From Pelargonium tetragonum (taxonomy: Eukaryota > Streptophyta > Magnoliopsida > Geraniales > Geraniaceae), in NCBI GenBank assembly GCA_036897445.1, contig JAYMTL010000107.1, forward strand, positions 1-64,000: a stretch of DNA of 64,000 nt. Direction: 5' to 3'. Below the pieces are notes generated by a model. The model was not told the DNA's origin, did not search any database, and saw only the letters and a list, made by a program, of their open reading frames with translations. The translations under genes and the position numbers were made by a program. Positions 10,601 to 23,808 of the stretch are shown here, piece after piece. Position 1 is the first letter of the stretch; the number at the start of each line of letters is the position of its first letter.

Positions 10601-13080
10601 ATTTAGCTTGCCTTTTCCTTTAATAATTGAAATTAGACTCCTTGTGGATTAGGTCTTACTTCTGATTATCTAAATATATGTACCTTAGGGCCTCCTTTTA
10701 CGTGCCCTCGCTAAGTGAAAGAGTGTTGTAAAAAGGACTATTCACTAAGTGACAGAGCGGGATAGACAAAGAATCTATAAGTAGAAAATCTTTCATATCA
10801 ATAGTATTAAAGTAAGGAGCTGTATAAAAAACTTATTATATCTAAATCCCAGAAAAGACTCTAGATTAATTAATGGACTACTGAATAAGATTCAAATTGC
10901 ATTCATTAATTTCGCTAATATAAGATTTATTAGTGAATTGATCAAACAAGAAATAAATGAACTTGGTGGGGGCGAAAAGCAAGAGAATCTAAAAAATGGG
11001 TTTTATATGATTACTAAGGAGTAGCTAGTAAGATGATTTTCCCACCAGTTTTAAACTCTTCAAGAAATGCTATAAATTGAATAAAACTTTAAGGGAACAA
11101 ACTTTCATATGTTGTTTTGAGTGCATATAGGAAGGCTGCGCTATTTTCATAATTTGCTGGGTTACATTTCCATTTTACATTTTATATGTAAATATTCATT
11201 GAATTCTAGATAGAAAAAGGAGTAGGCACGTAGTGCTTTAGTCTAGTAGGGATAGTATTCTTTAGTTTTCTCAAAGCAAGGTCTGTAAGAACCCAAAGAT
11301 AACTTATCTTTAGTTTGTAAAAAGGTATGTATAATAGGGGAAACCCGCGAGTCCCTCCTCACTCGGGGTACTAGATAGTAATATCTATAGTAGTGCGAGC
11401 GCCTTACTTAATTTCATTGAAAATCTATATGCACAAATACCAAACCTTACCTTTACTTGTGTCCTACTGTTGGTTGGGTTTGGTACGAACGAATTTCAGG
11501 GAGTTAGCAAACTTATGTTTCGTATATTACTAAAAATCAAAGATTATTTAAACTATAAGTGTTAAAACCGAGTCTTTTTATTAATATACTGTTACGAAAG
11601 AAATGCTTAATTAAAAGGGTACTCAATTTACAAATCCTTCAGGCTTTTATGCATTATAACTTTTATTTAATGTCCACAGTTCAGAGCTAAATTTGTTTGC
11701 TGAGGGTTAACTTTGCACAGGTTTTATCACTTTCGCCGATTTGAAGTATTATAAAAAAGTCTTCTTGGTCTTTCTGAGTAACTGAGTCTTAAAAGTTTAG
11801 TTTTTTAATTTGGGAACATAAACCCTCTGTACTTTGTGAAAGCAAGGGAAGCTCCATTTAGGGGAGGTTATATCGACGGGACAAAAGGACTCTTTTGGGT
11901 TTTAGGCAAAATACAGGATCCCTTAATTATTTAACATTCGCAGTGGGACAAACATCACTTATCCTATAGAATAGCTCTACATAGTGTACTTTTAAAGAAG
12001 TCCGCTCAATTTTGACTCTATCAAAATCCAGGTTTCAAAAGCATATCTTAGCTAGCAGTAAATGAAAACGGGAAATACCTATTTATCATAATTATGAGTA
12101 AGAATCCATAGAACACTAAAGTAGCCTGTGAATCAACCAATAGAATATAAAGAAAATGAGGGAGAATTTTCTGTTCTAATAAGTTTTGGTATGAAGGATC
12201 CCTAGGTCATAAACAAAAATCTTTTAACATCTCATTGCAGAAGCCAGAAGCGAAGCATATAGTGTTATATAAATCTTAATTTCTTGTTTATTATAAACTT
12301 AAAATACCTGTGCATTAAATAATAATGTCCTAAACTCTTTTGTCCTTTTTGTTTCGGTTACAAGTTTCTTAAGGGAGAGTTCAACTCTGCTAATGCGTGC
12401 TCTTTTAACCAGTTCTTATATGGGTATCCCATATTCCTGAGTCTTCATTTCATTTTTCTATATGGGTCCCTGATTATGTTAAATTATTCAAGCTTAAAAA
12501 ATTTTATGCGTAGTTTACATTTGTATATATATAGAAGTGAACCCTTTTATCCGGTTACTTTTCATATACTGGAATCTTGGTAGTATCCTTAGAGTCCGGT
12601 CATACTTTTTCTAGGATTAAGAACGAACCTTCTGAACAAAGTGGAATTTTCCGGGTTAACCAGGTTTCTTCTTTTTAGTAAGAAATTTCCGGTAAGTAAA
12701 GTAAGGGATAACCGGTACATTCTTTTTAGCTTCTCGCAGGATCGCAAGGAAGTCTAAGTACAACTACCGTGGGTTTCTCATAAGTAACTTAGTAAACTTC
12801 CCATATGTAAGAGTATCCCAAAACTCCTTGTTTTCTCTTTTTTAGATCCGGGTTCTATACTTTAATGGCTTCAATTCTCTTTGCTTGTGGTATCTCGAAT
12901 TCTGTCGTCAGTGTAATGAACTTCTTCAAAGTCTTTCAAAAAGCATTTCACCGGGTAGGGGCACCTAACATGTTTCATTTTTTTTTATTGTCTTTATTTG
13001 TTTCCTTTCCCTTATCTAAAATTCTAGTTATTATTACTCTCCCCCAATGTCTACTTGTTCACCTTTCATACCTATACTAC
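7626..13080. other. gene-less stretch
   Basis: No gene is recognisable; open frames are short and lack domain features. Scattered tRNA T-arm-like boxes occur (GGTTCAAATCC near 8164 and GCAGGTTCAAA near 10363-10373). The latter follows TGGTTAATC at a distance compatible with a decayed tRNA. An 80-codon ATG frame at 12865-13107 is hydrophobic only because the strand is T-rich. Confidence 0.5.
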
Positions 13081-13087
13081 TTTAGAG

Positions 13088-13290
13088 TTATAACTCTCTC
13101 CGTCTAGTCTTTCTAGCTAGACTCTGTAGTATCCGTATCTTCTTAGAGCTATACATTTCTTGAGAGCTAAAAGACTCCGTATATTGGCAGTCTATTTCTG
13201 TCTCATATTTATTTAATCTTATCTTAATAGCTTTAGTCTCTGTAGCTAGCTTCTTCTTGCTTGTACCTACTGCAGCCTTATAAGCCCTGT
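13088..13290 (+). repeat. CT-rich spacer segment of the R1 type
   Basis: Pyrimidine-rich sequence with repeated words such as TAGCTAGACT, TCTTCTTAG, CTGTAGCTAG and CCTGTATCC. It resembles the spacers between R1 cores at 28380-28560, 28830-29100 and 29345-29580 and the stretch at 31440-31700. The similarity is in word content and order, judged by eye, so the boundaries are approximate. Confidence 0.35.
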
Positions 13291-13767
13291 ATCCTTTTGT
13301 ACTTTTTGTATTACAGGAATTAAGTAGTAAAGAATAGGAGTAGAAGTCTAGAGCGGATAATATCCTAAAAAGAGTCTATTAATTTAATATAGTTTTATTA
13401 TTAGTTTAAGGGATATTCTCTTCCTCCTTTGCTTACTTGTTATTACTTTAGAAAGGATTTATGGACCACCTTATAGGCACACCAACGACTTTATATTGAA
13501 TATTGACCTACTTCTTTCCTCTCTAAGTCTAAGCAGGAGTCCTCAGAGCTATTGTTTTAGTCTTAGAAGCAGTACTCCGACTTGTAAGGGAACTGGTACC
13601 CCTACTCTTGTTGCCTGTACTCACTGTATTTTTAGTCCCGTTAGGAAAAAAGGATTTTTTTAGTATAAGTACTTTATTACTCATTACTCTTAATACTTAA
13701 TGTATAATTAATTGTATAGTAAAGGGGATGTATTTAGTATACTCTTTTATCTCGTACGTAGTATTTC

Positions 13768-13842
13768 TTAGTGTTAGTTATGGGTTGTGTTTTTTAAGGA
13801 TAAAAGCCTCTTGTACTTTTTTTAATCGTTAAGGAGGGTTAA
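13768..13842 (+). repeat. R1 repeat core, diverged copy
   Basis: The order TAGTGTTAGTTATGGG, then CTCTTGTACT, then TTTAATCGTTAAGGAGGG follows the copy at 50311, which reads TAGTGTTTATGG, CTCTTGTACT, TTTATCGCTAAAGAGGCAGGG. Spacing between the blocks is nearly the same. It has no coding potential. Confidence 0.5.
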
Positions 13843-15480
13843 AAGAGATCTATTTGAAAGAGTCCTTTTTGCATTTATAGCTTTATAGCACGGAAATTGA
13901 TTTACAATTTAGATTACTAAAAAGGTACAACCCCCTTAGTGGATATTACATTAGGGGCTGCTGAAATGAAAAGGGACTAAAGTAATTAATTTACAAAGCT
14001 TTGTAAAAGGTTCAAACCCCAGGTGCAATAGGTCCCTTCATAAAGTAATGTACTTGTTGTTGTGGTTTAAGAAAAGTGCTTCTTGTAATTGCATTAGGAC
14101 ACTAGTAAGCAACCCCTCACAAAAAGAATTAAAAAAATATCATCTCAAAAAAAAAGAGCGGTGTTCCCCTATGGTATATAAAAGTTGGGCTTCGGGTCGA
14201 GAACTTTCCTTGAGAGTAACTCCACACAGTAATAGTAGCTAAAAGAGAAAAATATTCTTAAGTTGTTTAAGGGCCTGTCCAGGATTTCACTAAGGAAAAA
14301 GGGCGCCCTATAGATAAAAAAGCTTTGCTATGGGAATAAAGATTACAGTAAATAGTTATTGATCCAGTAATTTCGGGAATGGGGGAGACTCTTTTTTTTG
14401 AGATTCATGATTATAAACCCCTTGCTTTTATTTCAAGCCTAGGCACAAATACACCCCCTTTGATTTGAACCAACGAATCTATTTTAAGTTAAAAACCCCG
14501 GTAGTATTAATATAAAAGAAAGTCTAAATTCTTGAGGTAGGCCCTTTTAGAGTCTTTTTTAAAAGAAACAACAATTTTTGATTTTTCTAGAACCTCCTTT
14601 TAAGTAATGGTAATAGAGAGCTTTTTATAAATAGGTATGCCGTAGGTAGTTGTTTCTTTGTGAAGTGAGGTTAAGACTCATTTTATTCTTGTTAACGACT
14701 TTGCAATTTAAAGGGGATTTAAGGTTTCGGGTTTAGAATTCTAAGCATGCTTTGTTAGTAGGTAGATAGGGCAGTTAATATGACAAACCTTGTAGTGGAG
14801 ATACTCTTTTGATTTAGGAGCTCTAGATCTAATAGTAAAGTACGCGCTCTATTTAGTCGAAAATTTATAGAATAGTTTTAGTTAGTTATCCTTGCCAAGT
14901 TAAGATATTTTTACGGGCATTAGAATCAAGATCTACTTAACTATTTAATAAGAAGTTCTGAGATGCTTTTGTCAAATTAAAAGAGAAGACTAAAGTTTTA
15001 AGTATAGAGTATTCTGCCTTACTTTAATGCATTTTACCAAAGTTTTAGACAAAAATCCCTTAAGGAGCTTTTACAGATATATCTTAGAGGTATATAACAA
15101 TAAGGAAAGAAGAAGATCCTGCCCAAAAATGTTTCAGTTTATAAATGAAAGAATACGTGTTTGCTTTACCTAATACGCGTAAGCCTTGGAGTCATTTGCA
15201 ATCCATTTAGATTCTATTCCTTTTTCTTTTGTTTTATAGGTCCCTGTGTCAAGCTTTCGTGCTTTGTTTGGCATCTTATTAAAAAGGTAGGTGTTCTTAC
15301 ACTAGATTAAGTATATCTCAGCTCTTTATTTTACTCTAGAGTTCCTGGGAACACAAACTTTTTTTTTACTTAAGTTAACGTTGGGTAAATGTTAGCGCTG
15401 GGCTAAATAAAATCATAATAAGGTTTGAATATACAAGAGATTTGGGTCTTTATTAAAAAAAGGATCTGTATAACTAATTA
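13843..15480. other. gene-less stretch
   Basis: Nothing recognised. A T-arm-like box (GGTTCAAACCCC, about 14010-14021) is preceded by GGGGCTGC some 60 bases earlier, but no anticodon arm forms. The 64-codon frame at 14048-14242 has no recognisable features. Confidence 0.5.
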
Positions 15481-15624
15481 GTAGAGCAGGAATGAAGTCC
15501 TACAACTCCGAAGTAGAATTATATAGTATCTTGCCTTTAGAAGGCCGGGTTTTCTCTATTAAGTCAAGGGAGTCCCTAAGATGTGCCTTTAAATTAAAAG
15601 CATGTATGTATATTCTAATAGCAT

Positions 15625-15665
15625 ACATTTACTTTCCTCCGCTTCGCTACAGGCAGGAAGGATAC
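15625..15665 (-). repeat. possible R1 tail fragment
   Basis: On the minus strand this reads GTAGCGAAGCGGAGG. It resembles the GC-rich tail that follows ACCGACTGG in R1 copies at 23035 and 50035. The match is short. It falls inside a 75-codon open frame (15492-15719) that I do not regard as a gene. Confidence 0.25.
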
Positions 15666-15719
15666 CCTTTATTAGACTACTTGGGGCTCTCTCCTCTATG
15701 TAGTACTAGCTACAATTAA

Positions 15720-16055
15720 TAGAAGAGGAATTTCCCAATACCTAATACAATCTATATCTACCTATTACTAGAATAGACAATACTATAAAAAAAAACTATA
15801 CTATATAGAATAATACTGATACATATAGATCATTCTAAGGATAGACTTCCCTAACAAGATGATAAGGAATACAAGTCTAGCTACAGTAGGCACAGGCAAC
15901 AAGAAGTACAAAGGCTCATAAGACTATTATGAAGATAGAGATACAGAGTAAGAAAAGGGTGTGATCCTGAAGAAGTAAAGTCAATAAGAAGTTGGGTGGG
16001 CCTATTTGTTATCTAGAGGACTTCCTCGTTACGCTTCCGTCGGTAACAGTCAACC
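15720..16055 (-). repeat. R1-type segment, minus strand
   Basis: An AG/CTA-rich spacer (15720-15960) is followed by the reverse complement of the R1 tail at about 16015-16050 (minus strand: GTTACCGACGGAAGCGTAAC). The order and strand agree with the minus-strand copy at 27170-27500: spacer words such as CAACAAGAAG and CTCATAAGACT recur there as CTAACAAGAAGAAGG and CTCATATAAGACT. This looks like an old duplication. Confidence 0.4.
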
Positions 16056-18590
16056 CTATTTATAAATATCTTTAATAACATTAGCAATAGAGTTTAAAAA
16101 GACTAAAGAAACAGGAATACAGATTCTTAAAAAGGGATTGGTGCCTTAGTCTTATTAAAAGAACATTTTTGCCAGCTTGGCTACTTCTCTTGAGAGTTTG
16201 ACCTCTTTTGCGTCAATATTTGCTATATAATTCAAACTGCCTATCTGGAGTAGAGACAGCACAGTAATTTCCCTTTACTCTTTTAGACCCTTTCGTCGAT
16301 TAAGAAATTTCTTGTTAACTAGAGTACAAAAAGGGGGCTGTAAGTGGAAAACCTCTCCTCTTGATTCATTATCTCTGGAATGGAATTGTAAACATTTTAA
16401 CGGGGGAACCCAAGGCAACTTACCAAGTTCTACTTGGAAACTGTTCTTATACTTGATCTTAAAACCTCTCAAGCAGCTAGATGCTATATTATATCCATTT
16501 CTTAGGTAGATAGAGTAGATTTCCTTATACTTAAAGTTAAGCTGTCTTATCTATCTTCTTTTTTTTAAGGTTAATATGGGAATGTAATAAAGGTCTTTTT
16601 CTGTAGTTATTGTAATCCATCTAAAGTCTTATCTTCTTTTATAGTATTCCTAACAGTATTATACTTATTGTATTCCAGTTACTGGAATGTCTTAATTGTT
16701 AAAGGATAATATCTCTTTTGTCTTTGTTCTTACTAGTTAGTATAGAGTAGAGCCTATAGAGTAAGGAAGGCTTTCTTCTACCCGACCAGAGGGACCCCAA
16801 AGGGTAATGCAAGTAGTAGTTATGTGTATACCCAATTACGCTATAGCCAACACCAAAAATAGAAAAGAATCTTGATACCATATATCAAATACAAATTTTA
16901 ATAAGCATACTCGGGGCTTTTTTAAATGTCTAAAACGGAAACTTCTTGCTGACTGACCGCTTATGCATACCTTGTTTCAGAGCATAACTCTTAACTAGAC
17001 CTATCCTCTTAATTTCATTACCTCGGTTACTTTACAAGAAGTGCCCTAATATTCCCATTATCTAGGGGGTCCTGTTACTATATCGATAAACTCTAGACTC
17101 TGAATCTTTTTTATAATGTTAATAGGGGTCTTATTAATTAACTTACAGGAAATTAGAATGGACCTTGCTTACTAGCCACCTGTACTAAATCCTTAATTAT
17201 ATTTGGTAAATTCGTCAGTATGGTTCAAGCTTTATGTCTAGCCCTCGCCTTTAAATCCTTAAAGTTAAGGGAGTTTTTCGTTCCAAAGATTCCCTCTAGC
17301 AATCAGATTCATTAAAACATAAATCTCCGCTTAACTCCTTGTTAACATTCTTGAGTTTATATATAATAGTTTAAAGATATAAGGTATCTACGCCAAGTTA
17401 TAGCTAATGAGGATCCTTTTTTTTAACTTTTAAATTCTTTATCCTATTTATAAGTCTCTAGTTTAGTTTATTAGCTCATGAATACAGGAAATTTTATAGT
17501 AAAATTGCCCGGGACCCTTCCGTGTTTAACAAAAACTTTTTGCCCCGGTTTTCACAATAAAAATGAGAATCAGATAACAAAGCTAAGTAGTGCATAAATT
17601 GGATTAGACCAAAACTCCTTTTTTTCTTGAACTAAACTAAATTTTGTCTCTTTTTTACTTTGGAACCCATAATTGTAAAAGGATAGCATACCTTTCCTTT
17701 GCGATTGTACCTATTCCATTTCTACATAAAGAAAGTGGGAAGCATACGTTGCCAGGGACTCCTTATTAGGGCAATTAAAGTGTATCAGACAGGTTTATAC
17801 CAGTAAAAAGTACCCCAAATAGAAAGTTCATAGGTGGGTATAGAATGATATTTTCATTGAGGAAAAAGTAAGAAACTGGATAGGCCCGGAAATGGCATTT
17901 TTCGACTCTTGTTTGGGATTACCAACACTAAGTTCGAGTGCTTTCTTAAAGCTTAGTCTTATTAGATTAGACTAAAGATAAAGTCTTTGCCGGTTCATTA
18001 GGGGGCTATAACTTCCCCTTTTTTATTACTTGCAGGGTTTCAAATTCGATGTAATTTGCGTGTTTTACTTTGCAGTTTTTTATAACAGAATAAGAACCAT
18101 ACTATATTATATCTATACCTGAGAATTTCCAAGATTCAAGATTAATAGGTATCTAACCTTCAACTCCTATGAATCCAGATTTTTATGTAAACTTTTTAAA
18201 GGTTCTTGTAACGTAATCTCCGGGTTTATAACTAGTTTTCACAGATTGAACTGTTCCTGGTACTTATAAGGTAAAATTAAGAAAAAAATTCTCTTCAAAA
18301 AGCAGATGTAAGAGCGATCTATACTATTCAGGTCGGGGTTCCTCTATCTCCCTTTGAATTATGAATTAGAATTTTGGTCCTAAATTTTTATAAAGAATTA
18401 TCTACTTTACTACAAAGCCAAAGTTCTGTAAAAGGAAAAGGGCGCAAACTCAATTCTAGTAAAAACTTAAACTTCTTTTTAGACAAAAGCTAACGAAGGA
18501 ATTGCTCTCTATAAATTAAAAGTTTCAAAAAACGCTGGGGTGAATTCTCCTATTACAAAGTGGTCTTTTTCTTTAAACGATCCACTCTAC
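16056..18590. other. gene-less stretch
   Basis: Nothing recognised beyond weak similarity of 16730-16800 (minus strand) to R1 tails. Two overlapping 65-codon frames on opposite strands at 16275-16509 are most likely chance. Confidence 0.5.
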
Positions 18591-18617
18591 CGGAGTCTTA
18601 CAACTTCTTTAGGTTTT

Positions 18618-18790
18618 TTTGGGGATGGGAGTAGGCCTGAGGAAACGGAAAACGTTGGGTCATGTCCTAAGTGACTGGATGTGTACCAAGTGACAGGATT
18701 TTCACTTACCTTCTCTCGTTTCTTCTTTTCAAAATTGTCCTATCGTCTATTCTCTTTTTCTACTAGTTAGATTTGAACTCTATACATAAA
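18618..18790 (+). repeat. R2 repeat, copy 1
   Basis: Shares an ordered series of words with 40421-40660: GGAAA-CG-TTGGGT, then ATGTCCTAAGT, then a CAAGTGACAGG box, then a CACTT-CTCT block, and finally TACTAGTTAGA. Small indels separate the blocks. No open frame spans it. Both copies lie on the plus strand about 21.8 kb apart. Confidence 0.6.
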
Positions 18791-21700
18791 CCTTATAACT
18801 TTTGGTTATAACTTTATTAAATTGAAATATCTTCCTAGTCTCCTATACCAATTAAACCCATTAAGAGAGCAAAAGTCTAAGAAGGAATACTCTCAAATAC
18901 CTAACGAGGTTCTACTTTATGTTTCAATTAGTGGGATACCTAAGTTCCTTTTTCTTAACGAAGCTCTACGCTGTTACCTTACTAGTACCTTACTAGGTGT
19001 CTCGTGCTTTTTGGAAAGCTGAAACTTTTAAGAATTTAGGGCGTGATAAGTTCTTGTATAGCTTGGCGTAGTATTTACTTTTATTCTTTACTTTACCAAC
19101 ATAACATCTCAGATATACTCTAATAACGTTTATTGTATATCCACTAAAGAGAATCCTAGCCTAAACCCTTACTGACTAGATTGTACCCTTAAAAAGGAAA
19201 ACAACTTGATGACTTTACCGCTCAGACTCAATCAGATCACTTTGATTAATGAGGAAGGACTTTATGAGCTTATAAAATCACTATACTCTAGAATTTAAGA
19301 ATTTAATACCTAGAATCGTTTAAGAAGAAGAGGGGTAACCTGATATGTATAATACCAAGGAGTGCTTCTAAACTTTGTTTATAAACGTGAGTTAGAACAT
19401 GGAGCACAACAATTCTATGTGTCAGTAGTTCGAGAACAACTTGAATTAAGGATTTCTTAGGTTAGGACTTTAGTTTAATACAAAAAGTCAATAAATCTAA
19501 GAGAGCAAGAGGAAGGAAGGTTCTAGCTTGAAGGTTCGTAAGAGTAATATGTAATATTAGAAGTACTTTTCACGATATCACTATATCAGAATCTATTTAA
19601 CAACAATGGCAGAAAGATATCAATTAGAACAAATAGTAACTAGGCTGGTTTTAGATGGAGAAATTTGCTATAAAACTTTATTATAAGTGACTTATTCTAC
19701 TAGAGGGCATTAGTCAGAAAACTTATTATATTTATGTATGTTACTTCCTTAATTACCTAGAAATGGAACCCTTTTTTGGATGCCTATTATGAAAATAGGG
19801 AGGCTTGCTTGTCTTAATAAAGTAGTTTGAAATCTTTCGTTCCTCTATCTCTATTCTAAGTTACTAAAAAGAGTTCTTTATACAAATTATACCTAAGCTT
19901 CTCTCTACTATTCTATTTAAATATAGAAAGCCTCGAGTTCAATAGGAAAGGAAGCTTATAAAGACACAAAATCTAAGAAACTTTCGAACAGGTTTCTTTT
20001 CTCTATTTCTATTATTGGAATGGCTAAGTCCTAATTCCTTAATTAAAAGGGCCTGAGATCGATCGAAGTGCATAAATTAACACAGGTTTTTTATACTAAT
20101 AAACCCCTTCTGTCTAGTAGGAAATCTTTCAAAAAAATAGCTTCTTGCGGGCACTTACTGCTTTATATTAGATGACTTGACCTGGTGCCGGCTCATATTA
20201 CTCTTACAATAAGATCAAAAAGATAGTAATTTGGGAAAATTTTATAACCATATGTTAGAATATATATAAAACTCTAATGCAGATAAGGGATGTATAAAAA
20301 ACAAAATCCTAAAAAGACCCAAGAATCAATAATTCGCGGTGTCCATTATTAATAGATAATAATAAAAGAAAAAAGATTAGCGCTTTTCCCCTTTTACCCC
20401 TTAATTAAGTAAGGTAAAGAAGAAGATTATATTACCCTTTTTCCTTTTAGAGTCTTAAGCTATACCTGAGAAATATAGGCATACTAAACAAAATTGAATA
20501 ACGGGATACTTACCAAAGCTACCCTTGTCTTTTTAGTCTCTGGTAAGCGCTTTCTTTTGCTTGTCTAGTAACCAAGGGGCACTAAATACTCAACTCAAGT
20601 ATATTCTAGAAACCTTGACAATCAGATAAAAGGAAGCAATACATAATTTACTAAACTAAATGTAACTCTTATAATGCGACAAGTAATTAAAAATATGAGA
20701 AAATTGGCTACTAAAGGAACCCCCTCTCCCCACGGAGCACTGCTCAATCTTTATAAACCGGCTAAACGCATTTCTGAATAAAACTCTCCTTAACTATTAT
20801 CAATACTATCAATTTTGAAAGGGGCCCTTTATTAAGGATTCGAACCCAAAAGAAAACTAAGAATTATATACCTTTAGTAAGACTTATCCTTTTTACGACT
20901 CACGAAACGTAATAAACGTAGTAACAATGAAAGACTTATGGGATATATAATAGAGAAAGGAAGCTCGTTAACTACGAATCACTTAGTATTAAAAGAGTGG
21001 GTTGAAGTTGTATAATACGACATCTTATAGAAAAAACTAGAATTACTACACTACAAAAGATTTTATAAGCAAAAAGAATTTGAATTGTCTTAGATTCCCG
21101 AATTCCCCCGCTAAAGCCCTTAGTCATTTTATAAAGAATCCCTATGCGTCGAGCGACTTTGTTATCCATATCCCCCAATTCAAAACTCTATGTAAATAGT
21201 GACAATAGAATCCGTTAGCTAAAACTTGAGAGAGGATCTTATGTCGATATCTATCCCAGACAGATAGGATATTTGGGAATTACTTCTTTTAGTTATAATC
21301 CAGTACAGTAAGCAGTTCCCAGAGTTCTTTTTTGTCAGTCAGGATAACAAAATTAGCTTATGAATTCTATAATATCTTTCTTTATTTAATTAAAAGTCAA
21401 CCTCTTAGCTGATTCAGGCTTTCTTTCTATTTTTCAGGTACCCGTAAGACTAAGTTTTAGAATAAGAAAATCCTCTGTGGGTATTCTATGATATACAAGG
21501 GCCTATAATCTTTATAATGATTTAGAAATTTTAGTTTTTGGCAGTCGAACTTTTTATAGATTCAATTTTGAGTGACTGCTGTTGTATTTGCCATGGGCTC
21601 TATTAGAAAGTCCTAGTACTTCATACTTCTTAATTAAGGACTACTCTTCTTCTATTTATTCTGTCTCTAACTTAGCGAGTATTCTACGAGAGAAGGTCTT

Positions 21701-22535
21701 GGACCCTTTCTCTTCACCTATGGCAAGGATTGGGCCAAAGCTCTTTCAGGTCTACTTTTTTAAGCAAGAGGTATAAACTAACTAGAATAATACCAAATTC
21801 TTACTAACACTAAAGCTCTCACTGCTAAGCTTACTACGGAAACGCGCTTTAATTAAGGATAACAGACCTAAGAGGTGAAAGTCCAGGTGTACCGAGGTAA
21901 CGCTAACTACTTTTAAAAGCAAGGAATAAGGGCTTTCGGCATACATGTTTAGGTAAGAACCTATAAGTTTAAATGCGCTATAATGTGCTTTGTGATCCTT
22001 TTGTGTGTTAAATTAGAAAAGAATTTGAATAGTAGTAGGATCTCTTTTCTTAAAAAAAAAGATCTAGCTTAGCAAGACTCCATATATTTCTAAATTCTTC
22101 AAGCTGCCTTATTTACGAGACTTCTTCTATAGTAATTGTCTTACTAAAAAAACTCTTTAGGCTATCTACTTTCATTTCAATAGGTAAGTTTGATTTGCAT
22201 AAAATCAAGAAAAATGAAAGCACTTTAGGTAGATTTATATTATCATAGAGATCCCATATCATTTTATTTTATATAAAAAGCTTCCTCTTTTGTTTTTTAG
22301 GCATAGACTAGGTGGAAATAGAAATTGTTAGTTACATTTTTGATTCGGAGAAGAGATGTAATTCCTTGTGAAAGAGCTTGTGAGAATAAAGAGGATCCTA
22401 CAATGTACCACTATGCAAGAGGGAGTTTATCCCCTATACTATATAATTAAGATTTTATTGGCAAAACGATCAAAATTGTACAATTAAGATTGCCTTTTGC
22501 ATCTATGCTGGACTCCATTTCTCCTTTTTTTATGT
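18791..22535. other. gene-less stretch
   Basis: No gene is recognised. A short inverted repeat CCTATT/AATAGG sits at 19783-19799. A minus-strand T-arm-like box (GGGTTCGAATCC, near 20831-20842) lacks other tRNA arms. Open frames up to 68 codons have no recognisable features. Confidence 0.5.
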
Positions 22536-22539
22536 CTTC

Positions 22540-23055
22540 CCTTCCTAAGTGTTTCAGACTTTTGTCGCTATACTGGCCTACTTTTTCTGCAATCTGTATC
22601 TTATTGTATTACCTTTCTTGATCAAAACTTACGGATCCTAGCTTTCAACTAATCTGTACTTATCTTATGAGTCTTCTTAATTGCATGCTTTTTCACTTCT
22701 TTCACACTCTTCTGCACATTCTCACTTGTTTCTTAATACCCACGCCTCTTTTCTTCAGAGATCGTTGACTCTTCTTACCTAGACCTATCAACTGAGATAA
22801 TCCTTACCTTATCTTCGATACCTTTTCTGAGAATACCTGCACTTTTATTAGTCTTCTGAGCTAGACTCTTCTCTTATACCTGTCCTCTAAGATTATGTCT
22901 TACTTCATTTTGGAATCAAAGTGTAATGGAGAGTAAGAGTATAGAGATAGGGAAAGGCTCCTCTCGGTAGTTTTTCTTATTGACATAGAGAGGTTTCTTA
23001 ATTTAGTATTGAGGGAGTGACTCTTACCGACTGGAACGAAGTGAGGTAATGTAAT
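22540..23055 (+). repeat. R1 repeat with CT-rich upstream spacer
   Basis: A CT-rich spacer (22540-22900; words TCTTCTTAC, CCTAGACC, TATACCTGTCC) precedes a core at about 22961-23050. The core has ATAGAGAGG and then TTACCGACTGGAACGAAGTG. The copy at 49937 reads TTTAGAGGATAAGG and then TTACCGACTGGAGGGAGCGC. The left half of the core, with the CCCTC block, is poorly kept. Confidence 0.5.
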
Positions 23056-23808
23056 TAACACCGTAGAGTATGAGAATAGTCAACTTACCACAAAGGAACC
23101 CGCAACAACTTCACTTTGATTTGACTAAAAAAAGGTTGAGAATGAATAAAAATAAGAGAACCCCAGAGTCATTATCCAGAAGAGTCAAAACTGGTTAGGA
23201 GGTCTCTTAAGGTTTTTCTCCTTTGCTTCATCTTCCTATATTTCTACTCTTACTTATTATTAATGCGTGAAAAAGAATCTAGGACTGAACCTTTAGCGAA
23301 AAACCCTAAATATAAGATTTAGAAGTTTATAGAATAGAAGTTCCAGAGTTTGAATTTCATAGGGCCTTGACAAGTATATAGAAAACGACATTCCATTTGT
23401 TCCGTATATGAATAAAGAAAATGAAAAAAACGAATTTTTTATAGAAAGATTGAGCTGCCTCTACTAACTAAGAGTAAATGCCATGTGCTTCCGAGCGAGT
23501 CGAGTCTTATATATAATAGAAAGGAAACCTTTTCAAAAGAAATGCATTTCGGTTGGCAGAATTGAGACTCTTTATGAGATCTCGTAGTCCGGAAAAGACG
23601 GGATATTTGGAAAGTTTCTGAGTTTTGAGTACTATGTATGGATAGTCTCACTTTGTACCATTATTTGGATCCAGTGACTTTACTTTAAAGGGATACTCTT
23701 TTTTAATTACTTTCAGAATGGACCCTTTTTTTTTAATGAGTACAACGAGGAGGCAGGGCATCTAGTAATTGGAACTTCAAAGTTTCATAGCAATTCTAGA
23801 GAAGGTGC
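23056..23808. other. gene-less stretch
   Basis: AT-rich sequence in which I recognise nothing. Confidence 0.5.

Noticed and set aside
11393-11405. GTGCGAGCGCC, resembling a group II intron 5' end
   Set aside because: No exon match before it and no domain V downstream.
12865-13107. 80-codon ATG frame with hydrophobic stretches
   Set aside because: The strand is T-rich, so Phe/Leu/Ile/Val runs arise by composition. No recognisable protein and no partner gene.
21574-21600. 14-base word GTTGTATTTGCCAT shared with about 31845
   Set aside because: In 64 kb of this composition many 14-base matches are expected by chance, and the flanks do not align.
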